This document shows, piece by piece, positions 52,291 to 61,186 of a stretch of DNA of 64,000 nt (the first letter of the stretch is position 1; the number at the start of each line of letters is the position of its first letter). Below the pieces are notes generated by a model that was given only the letters and a program-made list of their open reading frames with translations, was not told the origin of the DNA and searched no databases. Source of the DNA: Cobetia sp. cqz5-12 (GTDB lineage: Bacteria > Pseudomonadota > Gammaproteobacteria > Pseudomonadales > Halomonadaceae); NCBI RefSeq assembly GCF_016495405.1, contig NZ_CP044522.1:1364001-1428000 (forward strand), in the 5' to 3' direction. A program made the position numbers and the translations under genes.

Positions 52291-53424
52291 ATGTCCGATT
52301 CCGCCGCTGTCACCGGTCTCAAGCAGACCGCGCTTCATGACCTGCACGTCGAGCAGGGAGCGAAGATGGTCGAGTTTGCAGGCTATTCCATGCCCGTCCA
52401 GTATCCGCTGGGCGTCAAGAAGGAGCACGAGCATACGCGTGCCAAGGCGGGGCTGTTCGATGTCTCGCACATGGGGCAGTTGATCCTGCGGGGCGAGAAT
52501 GTGCAGGCGGCGCTGGAGGCCTTGGTGCCGACGGATATCATCGACCTGCCGGTGGGCATGCAGCGCTATGGCCTGCTGACCTCCGACACTGGCGGTATCC
52601 TGGATGACCTGATGATCGTCAATGGCGGTGATCACCTCTACGTGGTGGTGAACGCTGCCTGTAAGGATCAGGACATCGCGCATCTGCGGGTCGGCCTGCC
52701 GATAGAGATCGAGCTTGAAGTGCTGGATGACCGGGCGCTGCTCGCGCTGCAGGGGCCGCTGGCTCACGCGGTGATGCAGCGTCTGTCGCCCGAGGCCTGC
52801 GAGCTGACCTTCATGCATCATGCCCATGTCACCATCGAGGGCATCGAGTGTTGGGTCAGTCGCAGCGGGTATACTGGCGAGGATGGTTTCGAGATCTCCG
52901 TGCCCGATGCCGACGCGGAGCGCTTCGCGCGTCTGTTGCTGGCGATGGAGGAGGTGGAGTTCATCGGTCTTGGCGCGCGGGATTCACTGCGTCTCGAGGC
53001 GGGGCTGTGCCTGTACGGTCACGATCTCGATACCACCACCTCACCGGTGGAGGGCAGCCTGATCTGGGCGCTGGGCAAGGTGCGCCGCCAGGGCGGTGAG
53101 CGTGAAGGCGGCTTCCCGGGAGCCGATGTCATCCTGACCCAGATCGCCAACAAGGATCATACCCGCAAGCGGGTGGGGCTGGTCGCCCAGGGGCGCGCGC
53201 CTATCCGCGAGGGGGCTGAGCTCCATGATGCTCAGGGCAACCGTATCGGTGTGGTGACCTCCGGCAGCTTCGGGCCGACCTATGGCAAGCCGGTGGCGAT
53301 GGGCTACGTGAGCATCGCTCACAGCGCGCTCGAGACCGAAGTGTTTGCCGATGTGCGTGGCAAGCGTCTGCCGATGACGGTGACGAAGATGCCGTTCGTC
53401 GAGCAGCGCTACTATCGGGGTTGA
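52291..53424 (+). CDS. gcvT: Glycine cleavage system T protein (aminomethyltransferase)
   Basis: 377-residue tetrahydrofolate-dependent aminomethyltransferase. Motifs: HDLHVEQGAKMVEFAGYSMPVQY, RAKAGLFDVSHMGQ, SRSGYTGEDGFEI (catalytic aspartate in the preceding LDDLMIV region) and the C-terminal GYVSIAH. ATG 52291 with GGAG seven bases upstream is preferred to ATG 52285. Unlike most gammaproteobacteria, gcvT is not in one operon with gcvH and gcvP but follows a symporter gene on the other strand. Confidence 0.95.
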   Translation: MSDSAAVTGLKQTALHDLHVEQGAKMVEFAGYSMPVQYPLGVKKEHEHTRAKAGLFDVSHMGQLILRGENVQAALEALVPTDIIDLPVGMQRYGLLTSDTGGILDDLMIVNGGDHLYVVVNAACKDQDIAHLRVGLPIEIELEVLDDRALLALQGPLAHAVMQRLSPEACELTFMHHAHVTIEGIECWVSRSGYTGEDGFEISVPDADAERFARLLLAMEEVEFIGLGARDSLRLEAGLCLYGHDLDTTTSPVEGSLIWALGKVRRQGGEREGGFPGADVILTQIANKDHTRKRVGLVAQGRAPIREGAELHDAQGNRIGVVTSGSFGPTYGKPVAMGYVSIAHSALETEVFADVRGKRLPMTVTKMPFVEQRYYRG

Positions 53425-53527
53425 GCGCGCCGTGGCCAGGTGAACCACAGTCAGGCTCGCACCGAGGCGTGACGACCCGTCGCTGGTAGAAGCGCCTTGA
53501 AGAGATGCGAAAAGGAAGAGAAACGAC

Positions 53528-53555
53528 AAAGGGACTGCCCAGGCAGTCCCTTTTT
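53528..53555 (+). terminator. Terminator of gcvT
   Basis: Stem AAAGGGACTG / CAGTCCCTTT with a CCCAGG loop and five T, about 100 bases after the gcvT stop. Confidence 0.85.
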
Positions 53556-53630
53556 CATGTCTGGCAGTCTGGCATACGAGCGAGTGCGATACTCATGCAG
53601 CGTGCACGAACGCCAGACGCAGAAAAGCCC

Positions 53631-53658
53631 GCCGAAGCGGGCTTTTCTGTCGGAGGAG
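53631..53658. terminator. Bidirectional terminator, cspA side
   Basis: Stem AGAAAAGCCCGC / GCGGGCTTTTCT with a CGAA loop. On the minus strand it follows the cold-shock gene by 30 bases and ends in TTTTCT; it can also back up the gcvT terminator. Confidence 0.85.
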
Positions 53659-53688
53659 GGGTTAGCCTCCTCCAGCTAAAATCAAAGC

Positions 53689-53895
53689 TTAGTCGATCAG
53701 CTTGATGTTAGCGGCCTGGAGGCCTTTCTTGCCCTGGGTGACGTCGAAGGAAACCTTCTGACCGTCTTGCAGAGACTTGAAGCCTTCAGCCTGGATTTCG
53801 GAGAAGTGTGCGAACAGGTCGTCACCGTTGTCGTCCGGAGAAATGAAGCCGAAACCTTTGGTGTCGTTGAACCACTTGACTGTGCCAGTTGCCAT
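53689..53895 (-). CDS. CspA-family cold-shock protein
   Basis: 68-residue single cold-shock domain protein that binds single-stranded RNA/DNA and melts RNA structure. RNP1 KGFGFI at 13-18, RNP2 DLFAHF at 26-31. AAGGA lies nine bases before the ATG. The upstream leader (53896-54060, read on the minus strand) holds small hairpins, TTACCC/GGGTAA near 53931-53950 and CGAAG-TG-CTTCG near 53976-53987, as expected for a regulated csp leader, but I cannot tell whether it is cold-induced. Confidence 0.93.
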   Translation of the reverse strand: MATGTVKWFNDTKGFGFISPDDNGDDLFAHFSEIQAEGFKSLQDGQKVSFDVTQGKKGLQAANIKLID

Positions 53896-54531
53896 GATCG
53901 TAATTCCTTACTGATGATATTGCCGGGAGTTACCCGATAAACGTGGGTAAAACAAGGAGGATATACACCAGGTACCGAAGTGCTTCGATCACGACTGACG
54001 ATATTCGACTTGCTAACCAACGAGAGCAATACTGCGCTGCTCGGGCGGCAAGGTCAAATGAAATATCAAAAACTTATCCTTTTGCCTGATAATCGTGCGC
54101 AGAATTCGCCCGCAAAGCCGTGCCAATAGTGCTGAGAATTTCGCCACACCGAGGGCAAGGAGTCCGCTTGTTTTTTATCCCGTTATCTTGGTGTGAGCGA
54201 TGACAGCTGTAGGAAAAAGACCATAGTGCGGCTTTGCTTGTATAAGGGGTTGAATGGCGCAAAGCCCCGTATGGCGGGCGATGGACACAAAAAAGCCGGC
54301 AGCGATGGCAGCGCTGCCGGCGGATGGCGTCGACGCCATCAAGGCTCTCGGAGAGAGGATGTGATGCGCCCATCACATCATGAGAGATTTTCCTCAAAAG
54401 AGTCGGCAAAAATCCGTGGGATGCCGGGGCCGTGTTTTGCCACCCTCGAGCGCAATTGTTTCGTGAGTCAAAAGTGGCTCGAAGGTCAAAAGCGGCGCGA
54501 GGGTGGCCAGTGCCCGGGGGCAGAAGGCGCC
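53896..54531. other. Region between csp and scoB, leader and hairpin cluster
   Basis: The 53896-54100 part is AT-rich and is likely the csp promoter and long leader. The 54280-54380 part has three hairpins in 90 bases: the scoB terminator, an 18-bp perfect palindrome GATGGCGT-CG-ACGCCATC at 54323-54340, and GATGTGATG-CGCC-CATCACATC at 54358-54379. The stretch 54385-54531 shows nothing recognisable. Confidence 0.5.
54289..54321 (-). terminator. Terminator of the scoAB operon
   Basis: Read on the minus strand: stem GCCGGCAGC / GCTGCCGGC with a nine-base loop and then six T. About 210 bases after the scoB stop. Confidence 0.8.
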
Positions 54532-55194
54532 TCAGGCGTCCAGCTGCATTTCCGGCACGTGTTCCGGGACGACCAGCTTGCCTGCGGTCAGGCGCTCGAT
54601 TTCCTCGACGCTCACGCCTGGCGCGCGCTCCAGCAGGTGGAAGGCACCATCCTTGATCTCGAGGAAGGCGAGGTCCGTCAGCACGCGACGGATGCAGCCG
54701 GCACCGGTCAGCGGTAGTTCGCACTGGCTGAGCAGCTTGGATTCGCCGTGCTTGGAGGCGTGGGTCATGGTGCAGATGATGTTCTCGGCACCGGCGACCA
54801 GGTCCATGGCACCGCCCATGCCCTTGACCAGCTTGCCCGGAATCATCCAGCTGGCGATGTTGCCGTTCACATCTACCTCGAAGGCGCCGAGCACCGTGAG
54901 ATCGACGTGGCCGCCACGGATCATGGCGAAGGATTCGGCCGAATCGAAGATGGCGGCGCCATCGATGGCGGTCACGGTTTCCTTGCCGGCATTGATCATG
55001 TCGGCGTCGACTTCGTCTTCATAGGGGTAGCGGCCCATGCCGAGCAAGCCATTTTCAGACTGCAGCATCACCTCGATGCCGTCGGGGATATAGTTGGCCA
55101 CCAGTGTCGGGATGCCGATCCCCAGATTGACGTAGGAGCCGTCCTGGATTTCCTGTGCCACTCGCTGGGCCATCTGTTCGCGTGTCAAAGCCAT
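54532..55194 (-). CDS. scoB: 3-oxoacid CoA-transferase, subunit B
   Basis: 220-residue beta subunit of a class I CoA transferase (succinyl-CoA:3-ketoacid type), which activates acetoacetate for oxidation. The catalytic glutamate lies in MLQSENGLLGMG; NLGIGIPTLVANY opens the domain. ATG 55194 has AAGGA seven bases upstream; the frame to 55227 is not needed. Follows scoA by 127 bp. Confidence 0.92.
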   Translation of the reverse strand: MALTREQMAQRVAQEIQDGSYVNLGIGIPTLVANYIPDGIEVMLQSENGLLGMGRYPYEDEVDADMINAGKETVTAIDGAAIFDSAESFAMIRGGHVDLTVLGAFEVDVNGNIASWMIPGKLVKGMGGAMDLVAGAENIICTMTHASKHGESKLLSQCELPLTGAGCIRRVLTDLAFLEIKDGAFHLLERAPGVSVEEIERLTAGKLVVPEHVPEMQLDA

Positions 55195-55321
55195 GATTGT
55201 TTCCTTGTCTTGGGTGCCATCAACCATGAGGCACTGTGCCGTGTCGTGAAGGCGGTCGAGAAAGGTCGCCGTGGGGCCTGTGGCCCTGATGGCGGCGATT
55301 CATGCCGGCGGAGCCCTGGGC

Positions 55322-56023
55322 TCAACGCGAGCGGACGGTGCGTTTCTCGATGCGCTTCTCGAAGTTGCCCTTGATGACGCGATCCACATAGATGCCGGGC
55401 GTGTGGATGTCGGCGGGGTCCAGTTCCCCCGGCTCGACCAGCTCTTCGACTTCGACCACGGTGATCTTGCCGGCGGTGGCGGCCAGCGGGTTGAAATTGC
55501 GCGCGGTATGGCGGTAGACGACATTGCCGTAGCGGTCGGCCTTCCAGGCCTTGACGATGGCGAAGTCGCCCTTGATGGACTCTTCCAGAATGTAGGGGCG
55601 GCCATCGAACTCGCGTACTTCCTTGCCTTCGCCGATCGGTGTGCCGTAACCGGTGGCGGTGAAGAAGGCGGGGATACCGGCGCCGGCAGCACGCATCTTC
55701 TCGGCCAGCGTGCCCTGGGGAGTGAGGATCACTTCCAGATCGCCGTCGAGCAGCTGCTTCTCGAACAGCGCATTCTCGCCGACGTAGGAGGCGATCATGG
55801 TCTTGATCTGACGGTCTTCCAGCAGGATGCCGAGCCCGAAGCCATCGATGCCGCAGTTGTTGGATACCACGGTGAGGTCCTTGGCGCCGAGGCGCTTGAT
55901 CTCTGCAATCAGGTTCTCCGGGATACCACACAGGCCGAAGCCACCGGCGATTACCGTCATGCCATCTTCGAGGCCTGCCATGGCCTCCGCGTAGCTGGTC
56001 ACCACCTTGTTGAATCCTGCCAT
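55322..56023 (-). CDS. scoA: 3-oxoacid CoA-transferase, subunit A
   Basis: 233-residue alpha subunit, with the glycine-rich CoA-binding stretch [16 protein letters not shown] near residue 25 and the [13 protein letters not shown] motif. With scoB it forms the active transferase used in ketone-body or polyhydroxybutyrate breakdown. AAGGAG precedes the ATG. No beta-hydroxybutyrate dehydrogenase or thiolase gene is adjacent. Confidence 0.92.
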   Translation of the reverse strand: MAGFNKVVTSYAEAMAGLEDGMTVIAGGFGLCGIPENLIAEIKRLGAKDLTVVSNNCGIDGFGLGILLEDRQIKTMIASYVGENALFEKQLLDGDLEVILTPQGTLAEKMRAAGAGIPAFFTATGYGTPIGEGKEVREFDGRPYILEESIKGDFAIVKAWKADRYGNVVYRHTARNFNPLAATAGKITVVEVEELVEPGELDPADIHTPGIYVDRVIKGNFEKRIEKRTVRSR

Positions 56024-56392
56024 GCGAATCTCCTTGAGTATCCAAGCTGTTGTTGTCGGGATGTCTTCATCATTGCCGACAATCCTGAGTCTGTATATAT
56101 TTAATAAGTTTGTTTTTTCTATCCATTGATCAGTTTTTGATAAGAATTGATCTGCTGTTTATCGAACCTGCTCGCAAGGAAAAAGCCTGCCAAACCCCAT
56201 GCTGGCACGGCTGACGCGGTAGCGGTGCGGAATGGCCTGAGCTGAGCGGTCAGTCATGTGAGAGCTTCGTGGCTGTCATCTATGACCAATGGCCTAGATG
56301 CTCTGCGCGCCTGCTCTGCGAGCGCCAGACGACGAACTGCGCGCATCTCTTCTTGTGACATCTCTTGAAACAATCCCGGGGCAGGACACGAC
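56024..56392. promoter_or_regulatory. Divergent scoA / LysR regulatory region
   Basis: 369 bases. TTGAT occurs three times at 56126, 56137 and 56147, that is every 10-11 bases on one DNA face; the outer two are part of ATTGATC copies 21 bases apart. Adjacent sequence (56095-56160) is AT-rich and likely contains the scoA promoter. This is a plausible binding area for the divergent LysR regulator. Confidence 0.5.
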
Positions 56393-57289
56393 ATGACTCT
56401 GAAACAGCTGAAGGCCTTCGTGGCCGTGGCGCGCACGTTGTCCTTCGCCGAGGCGGGCACGCTGGTACATCTCTCGCAGCCGGCCCTGTCGTTGGCGGTC
56501 AAGAATCTGGAGGAGTCGCTGGGCGGGCGCCTGTTTCAGCGCTCGACCCGACAGGTCAGCCTGACGCCGGAAGGGCGCGCCTTCTTCCCGCTGGCCAGGC
56601 GCCTGTTGTCGGACTGGGAGCATGCCGAGGATGAGATGCGCCAGCGCTTCAGTCTCGGGCGCGGCCGCGTGGCCCTGGCCGCGATGCCGACCTTCGCCGG
56701 CAATCTGCTGCCCGGGGTACTGGCCGATTTTCGCCGCCAATATCCGGAGATCACCATCGAAGTAAATGACGTCATCGCCGAAGAGGTGGTCGAGCGGGTC
56801 ACCGATGGCCGCGTCGAGCTGGGGATCTGCTTCGACCCTGGCGTGCGCCAGGATCTGGTGTTCGAGCTGCTGTTCGAGGACCGCTATGTGGCGATCATTC
56901 CCCCCGGCCACGCCTTGCTGGCAGAGGCGCCGACCTCCATCGAGTGGTCACTGCTGCTCAAGGAAGACTTCATCACGCTGCAGCGGCCCTCGGGGGTGCG
57001 CCGCATGCTCGAGAAACGCCTCGAGGATGCAGGCATGGCGCTGCATGTCGCCTTCGAGACCCACCAGCTGGTCACCTGCGGGCGCATGGTGGCGGAAGGC
57101 CTGGGCGTCAGCGCGGTGCCGGCGATGAGCGCGGCGCAGATGAGTGCGCTGGGCTGTCAGTGCCTGCCGCTGACAGGCCCCGAGATTCAGCAGCGGGTCG
57201 GGGTGATCCGTCGCGGCCGCCATGAGCTGTCGGTGGCGGTACAGGCGATGCTGGAGACCCTGCGCGCGCGTTATCCGTCGGCGGACTGA
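56393..57289 (+). CDS. LysR-family regulator, probably of scoAB
   Basis: 298-residue LysR regulator: HTH at residues 1-60 (TLKQLKAFVAVARTLSFAEAGTLVHLSQPALSLAVKNLEESLGGRLF) and an effector domain resembling the CbbR/CynR group (RGRVALAAMPTFAGNLLP). Divergent from scoA, so the likely target is ketoacid metabolism. The inducer is unknown; AGGA lies before the ATG. Confidence 0.85.
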   Translation: MTLKQLKAFVAVARTLSFAEAGTLVHLSQPALSLAVKNLEESLGGRLFQRSTRQVSLTPEGRAFFPLARRLLSDWEHAEDEMRQRFSLGRGRVALAAMPTFAGNLLPGVLADFRRQYPEITIEVNDVIAEEVVERVTDGRVELGICFDPGVRQDLVFELLFEDRYVAIIPPGHALLAEAPTSIEWSLLLKEDFITLQRPSGVRRMLEKRLEDAGMALHVAFETHQLVTCGRMVAEGLGVSAVPAMSAAQMSALGCQCLPLTGPEIQQRVGVIRRGRHELSVAVQAMLETLRARYPSAD

Positions 57290-57308
57290 CTCCGGGGCGC
57301 AGTGACGC

Positions 57309-57417
57309 TGGAAGGGACAACAAAAAGGGACAACAAAGAAGGGGTTAGAGCAGGAAGAGGGCAAGAGGAGAGCAAGAGGAGAGCGGGAAGAGAGAGCAGA
57401 GAGCAACAAGAAAGATG
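57309..57417 (+). repeat. Purine-rich low-complexity tract
   Basis: About 110 bases composed nearly only of A and G on the plus strand, with short repeats: GGGACAACAAA twice (57314, 57328) and GAGAGCAAGAG-type units near 57365-57385. Lies between the convergent LysR and AlkB-like genes. Confidence 0.7.
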
Positions 57418-57420
57418 ACC

Positions 57421-58230
57421 TCAGCGCGAGGGCGTCAGCAGCTGGCGATAGGTCAGGCTGATGCGCAGTCCCTCCAGCTTGCGCGGCGGCAGCGCATGAT
57501 GGAGGCGGTCCTGACAGCCACGGCCCATCACCAGCAGTGAGCCGTGCGGCAGCCACAGATTGAATGCCGGCGTATCGGCATAGGAGCTGCGCGGATGGCC
57601 CTTGAAGCGCAGGGGCCGTTCTCGTCCCAGCGAGATGGCGAGCACGATCGGGCGAGTGCCCAGCTCCGGCTCATTGTCGCTGTGCCAGCCCATGCGGTCG
57701 GCGCCATCGGCGTAGCGATTGGCCAGCAGGCTGTTGAAGTGCTCAGTGATCTCGGGTTCGCTGCGCCCCAGGGCATCACGTTGCGGGCTGAGCTCGTGAT
57801 TGATGGCATGACGCGACAGCTCGCCCAGCCGCCAGGCGGTCATGTGCCAGGGGTTGGGTTCGAACAGACTGCCGGAGTAGCGATAGCGGGCGCCGACATC
57901 GCCCATCCACACCTGACGGCGTGGGATCGGGTGTGTCTTGCCATGCACGCTCAGGCTGGGGCGCTGCCAGTCGAGATCGCCCTCCAGGGTGACGAGGGCC
58001 TGATCGGCCTGCAGTGGCGTCAGGGCGCGCGGCTTGAGATACAGCGGATGCAGGGGGTGGCGGTACCAGCCGTGCGCAAGATCGAGCCAGTCATCGGGCA
58101 GCTCGCGCGGGCGAGCTGCCAGGACCGGACCATCCGCCGCCGTCTGGTGCGCAGTCCTATCAGTGGCGGACGTCGAATCAGAGGGGGTGAGGGCGGCGAA
58201 GAGGTCGTCGCCAGCAGAAGGAGTCGTCAT
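57421..58230 (-). CDS. AlkB-like 2-oxoglutarate/Fe(II) dioxygenase
   Basis: 269-residue protein of the AlkB family, which removes alkyl groups from DNA, RNA or protein. The signature NSLLANRYADGADRMGWHSDNE holds the first iron ligands (H-x-D); the second histidine is in RLHHALPP, and RISLTYR carries the 2-oxoglutarate arginines. The N-terminal 60 residues are a polar extension. ATG 58230 is used; no clear ribosome binding site. Lies 85 bp after the PAP2 gene on the same strand. Confidence 0.82.
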   Translation of the reverse strand: MTTPSAGDDLFAALTPSDSTSATDRTAHQTAADGPVLAARPRELPDDWLDLAHGWYRHPLHPLYLKPRALTPLQADQALVTLEGDLDWQRPSLSVHGKTHPIPRRQVWMGDVGARYRYSGSLFEPNPWHMTAWRLGELSRHAINHELSPQRDALGRSEPEITEHFNSLLANRYADGADRMGWHSDNEPELGTRPIVLAISLGRERPLRFKGHPRSSYADTPAFNLWLPHGSLLVMGRGCQDRLHHALPPRKLEGLRISLTYRQLLTPSR

Positions 58231-58315
58231 GCGGCGAGAGTGCCAGAGCCGCGTCAGGTTGGGCAAGTGGCTCTCGATTCGCGCCGACCCCGGGCTGACG
58301 CATGCCTCACAGGCG

Positions 58316-58867
58316 TCAGGTCGTGAGCAGCGCCTCGAAGGTCAGAATGGCCACCTCGGCAAGGCCCAGCCCCAGCAGCGCCCCGGCCAGTACATCACTG
58401 ACGTAATGCAGGCCGAGGATCACCCGGGAAAGTGCGATCAGCAGCGCCAGTGGCGTGACGAGGATGGCAAGCTCCGGCAGCTGTTGAGTGGTCAGGCTGG
58501 CGAACAGGGCAGCATGCAGGGTGTGACCGCTGGGAAAGCTGTAACGGTCCAGCGGCGGCATGGTGCAGTTGATGGTGTTGAAGGTGATGAACGGACGTTC
58601 CCGACACAGTCGCGTCTTGAGCGCCCGGTAGAGCAGTGCCCCGGCGCCGGCCGCGAGGCCAAATTCCAGAAATAGCCAGCCGCCCATGGCGTGATGCAGC
58701 GGCAGGCTCAGTGTCAGCAGCACCCATATCGGCCAGTCGCCCAGGCGCGAGACGATACGAAACAAGGTGAGTATCGGTCGGAACAGCGCCAGGCGCGCGA
58801 CCTGGCGACACAGGCGCCACTCCAGAAGATCCAGTCGCTCAAAGACGGGAAGGCTGCGATCGTGCAT
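58316..58867 (-). CDS. PAP2-family membrane phosphatase
   Basis: 183-residue membrane phosphatase. The three acid-phosphatase motifs are present: KTRLCRERP, PSGHT and SRVILGLHYVSDV with the catalytic histidine. Five to six hydrophobic helices. Likely acts on phosphatidic acid, phosphatidylglycerophosphate or undecaprenyl pyrophosphate. Its start lies inside the end of the glycosyltransferase gene (29-bp overlap) with GAGGAG upstream, so the two products are probably made together. Confidence 0.85.
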   Translation of the reverse strand: MHDRSLPVFERLDLLEWRLCRQVARLALFRPILTLFRIVSRLGDWPIWVLLTLSLPLHHAMGGWLFLEFGLAAGAGALLYRALKTRLCRERPFITFNTINCTMPPLDRYSFPSGHTLHAALFASLTTQQLPELAILVTPLALLIALSRVILGLHYVSDVLAGALLGLGLAEVAILTFEALLTT

Positions 58868-59996
58868 CGGGCTTCTCCTCGGCGTGACGCAGGCAGGTCA
58901 GAAAGCCCTCGGCGATGCGGCTCCAGCCCAATGGTTCGACGCGCACGCGGGCGGCGCGTCCCAGTCTGGCGATGCGGGCCGGCCGCTGGCAGGCCTCCAC
59001 CGCCTGTTCAATGAAGCGCTCCGGCTGACTGCAGGGCGCCAGCAGGCCCTGGTGATCATCGCGGATCACCTCGGCGGCCGCCGCGTAATCGAAGGCGATC
59101 ACGGCCAGTCCGCTGGCCATGGCTTCCAGCACCACGTTGCCGAAGGTCTCCGACAGTGACGGGAAGACGAACAGGTCGGCACTGGCGTAATGGGTGGCCA
59201 GCGCTTCACCGGTCTGGAAGCCGGCGAAGATCGCCTCGGGCAGACGCTGTTCCAGGCGCTCGCGCAGTGGGCCGTCTCCCACCAGCACCAGGGCAAGGTC
59301 TGGCTGCACGGCCAGCATGGCCTCATAGGTGCGGATCAGCAGCTCGATGTTCTTCTCGGCGGCCAGGCGTCCTACATGCAGTGCGACGGGTTGCTGTGAG
59401 CTGACGCCCCATGACTTGCGCAATGCGTCGCTGCGATGACTGGGCGAGAAGCGCTGGCAGTCCAGGCCGCGTCCCACCACCTGAACATGCTCGAAACCTT
59501 GCTGCATCAGGCTGTCTGCCTGGGTGCGCGTCGGTACCAGCGTCATGTTGGCGGCATTGTGGAAGCGGCGCAGGCCGCGCCGCACCAGCGGGCGAAGCGC
59601 CTTGAGCCGGTAATGGGTGCTGTATTGATCGAAATTGGTATGAAAGCCCGCGACCACCGGCAGGTCCAGACGGCGGGCGACCATCAGTGCGCTGATGCCC
59701 AGCGGGCCTTCGGTGGCGATATAGACCACGGAAGGGCGATGCTCGCGCCACATGCGCATCAGACGCTGCGGCGCCGGCACGCCGACCTGCACGGTGTCAT
59801 ATCCGGGCAGGCGGAAGCCGCGTACCTGAAGCTCCTGCTGGACGCGCGGTTCCAGGCTGCCATCTCGGGTGGCGGGACGAATGAGTTGGAGCTCACAGCC
59901 GCGTGCGATGAGTTGATCGCACAGATGACTCAAGGTATGAGCCACGCCATTGATCTCCGGGTGCCAGGTTTCACTGACGAAGGCAATGCGCTCCAT
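58839..59996 (-). CDS. GT4-family glycosyltransferase
   Basis: 385-residue GT-B fold glycosyltransferase. N-terminal ETWHPEINGVAHTL glycine-rich loop, C-terminal GRLAAEKNIELLIRTYEA and the nucleotide-sugar EX7E segment SLSETFGNVVLEAMASG. Resembles lipid-modifying enzymes such as MgtA/SqdX that transfer hexoses to diacylglycerol. Coupled to a PAP2 phosphatase, which could supply diacylglycerol, so glycolipid synthesis is a reasonable guess. GGGAG lies five bases before the ATG. Confidence 0.82.
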   Translation of the reverse strand: MERIAFVSETWHPEINGVAHTLSHLCDQLIARGCELQLIRPATRDGSLEPRVQQELQVRGFRLPGYDTVQVGVPAPQRLMRMWREHRPSVVYIATEGPLGISALMVARRLDLPVVAGFHTNFDQYSTHYRLKALRPLVRRGLRRFHNAANMTLVPTRTQADSLMQQGFEHVQVVGRGLDCQRFSPSHRSDALRKSWGVSSQQPVALHVGRLAAEKNIELLIRTYEAMLAVQPDLALVLVGDGPLRERLEQRLPEAIFAGFQTGEALATHYASADLFVFPSLSETFGNVVLEAMASGLAVIAFDYAAAAEVIRDDHQGLLAPCSQPERFIEQAVEACQRPARIARLGRAARVRVEPLGWSRIAEGFLTCLRHAEEKPDARSQPSRL

Positions 59997-60138
59997 GACG
60001 TCTCCCTAGATGACTATTGTGGTCATTATCGAGAGAGGGAGTGACGGCGGCATAACAAGCAGGTGACGAAGCGATGACACACCTTCAGCCCCTCACAGTT
60101 CAAAGGTATGAGGGTTGTCTCATGAATCGTCAAGCAAG

Positions 60139-60174
60139 GACGACAGTCACCGGCGTGGCACCGGCGCTGTCGTC
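60139..60174 (-). terminator. Hairpin after the LysM/M23 gene
   Basis: GACGACAG (60139-60146) pairs with CTGTCGTC (60167-60174), with an inner CCGG/CCGG pairing. No T-run. Lies 60 bases past the stop of the M23 gene. Confidence 0.45.
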
Positions 60175-60232
60175 ATCTGGCGGATATTGGCGGAGGTGCC
60201 ATGTCGGGCTGGCGCCGTGAAGCAACGCTGCT

Positions 60233-61186
60233 TCAGCGTTTCTCGAGAATCTCGCGCGGGTCGATCGGCTTGCCCCCGTGGCGCACGTCGAACAGCAATT
60301 CATGTTGACCGTCGTTGCCGCGTGCGACGCGACAAAGCGGCGTGCCCGGAGTGACCTGCTGACCCACCTTGACCAGGATCTCGCCGCACTGGGCCAGCAC
60401 GCTCTGCAGGTTGCCGGAGTGGTGCAGGATGACCACGTTGCCCAGTTGGCGCATGGAGTCGGCGAAGCGCACTTCGCCCCGCGCCGGAGCGCTGGCGATG
60501 CCGCTGGCGGCGGTACGAATCTGCATGGGCGCCAGCTGGCCATTGCCGTTGGTGCCGAATTCACGCGTCACGCTGCCGGCGGCAGGCCAGCGCCATGATT
60601 GGCTCGGCTTCTGCAGCGGGCCGGGGTCCGGGCGTGCGACCAGGCTGCCACCGCTGGCGCGAGCGGCCGGGGCGCTGCGGCTCGGGCCACCGTTGAGCGG
60701 CACCGAGATCAGCATGCCGACATCCAGATCATTGGGGTCCTTGCCGGGATTGGCGGCCTGAATGCGCTGCGGGCTGGCACCGAAATAGCGGCCAACCTTG
60801 GAGTAGGTATCGCCGGGGCGCAGCTGATAGCGATACGGGCCGCCTGAGGGGGCTCGCTCACGCGCAGTGGGCACCAGGATGCGCTGACCGACCTTGAGGT
60901 CACGAATCTTGACGCCCGGATTGAAGCGCGTGAGACGCAGCAGGGGAATGTCGGCATCGCGCGCGATCTGCCCCAGGGTATCGCCCTTCTGGATGGTGAC
61001 CCACTGTCCGGCCGGTGAGCCGGAATAGCTGCCCGTCGCGCAGCCGCTCAGCCACAGGCCGAGGCAGAGCAGCGCCAGCCAGCGCAGCACGAGGCCGACC
61101 CGCTGCAGAAGTGGACGGTTCACGTCAGGTCCGGCCTGCGCTCGTGCCGTGAAGCCCGCGGCATTCAGGCCGTATTCAGTGTTCAT
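60233..61186 (-). CDS. LysM lipoprotein with degenerate M23 (LytM) domain, NlpD-like
   Basis: 317-residue outer-membrane lipoprotein precursor: lipobox LSGC near residue 50, LysM domain 1 (VTIQKGDTLGQIARDADIPLLRLTRFNP), LysM domain 2 (YQLRPGDTYSKVGRYFGA), then a C-terminal LytM domain. The zinc ligands of active peptidases are missing (no H-x3-D at the domain start; LAQC instead of the usual H-L in the HxH site), so it probably activates an amidase as NlpD/EnvC do. ATG 61186 overlaps the preceding gene by 11 bp and has AGGGA upstream. Confidence 0.8.
   Translation of the reverse strand: MNTEYGLNAAGFTARAQAGPDVNRPLLQRVGLVLRWLALLCLGLWLSGCATGSYSGSPAGQWVTIQKGDTLGQIARDADIPLLRLTRFNPGVKIRDLKVGQRILVPTARERAPSGGPYRYQLRPGDTYSKVGRYFGASPQRIQAANPGKDPNDLDVGMLISVPLNGGPSRSAPAARASGGSLVARPDPGPLQKPSQSWRWPAAGSVTREFGTNGNGQLAPMQIRTAASGIASAPARGEVRFADSMRQLGNVVILHHSGNLQSVLAQCGEILVKVGQQVTPGTPLCRVARGNDGQHELLFDVRHGGKPIDPREILEKR

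Noticed and set aside
55271..56104. 277-codon plus-strand frame opposite scoA
   Set aside because: Antisense shadow of scoA; the minus-strand frame carries the conserved CoA-transferase motifs.
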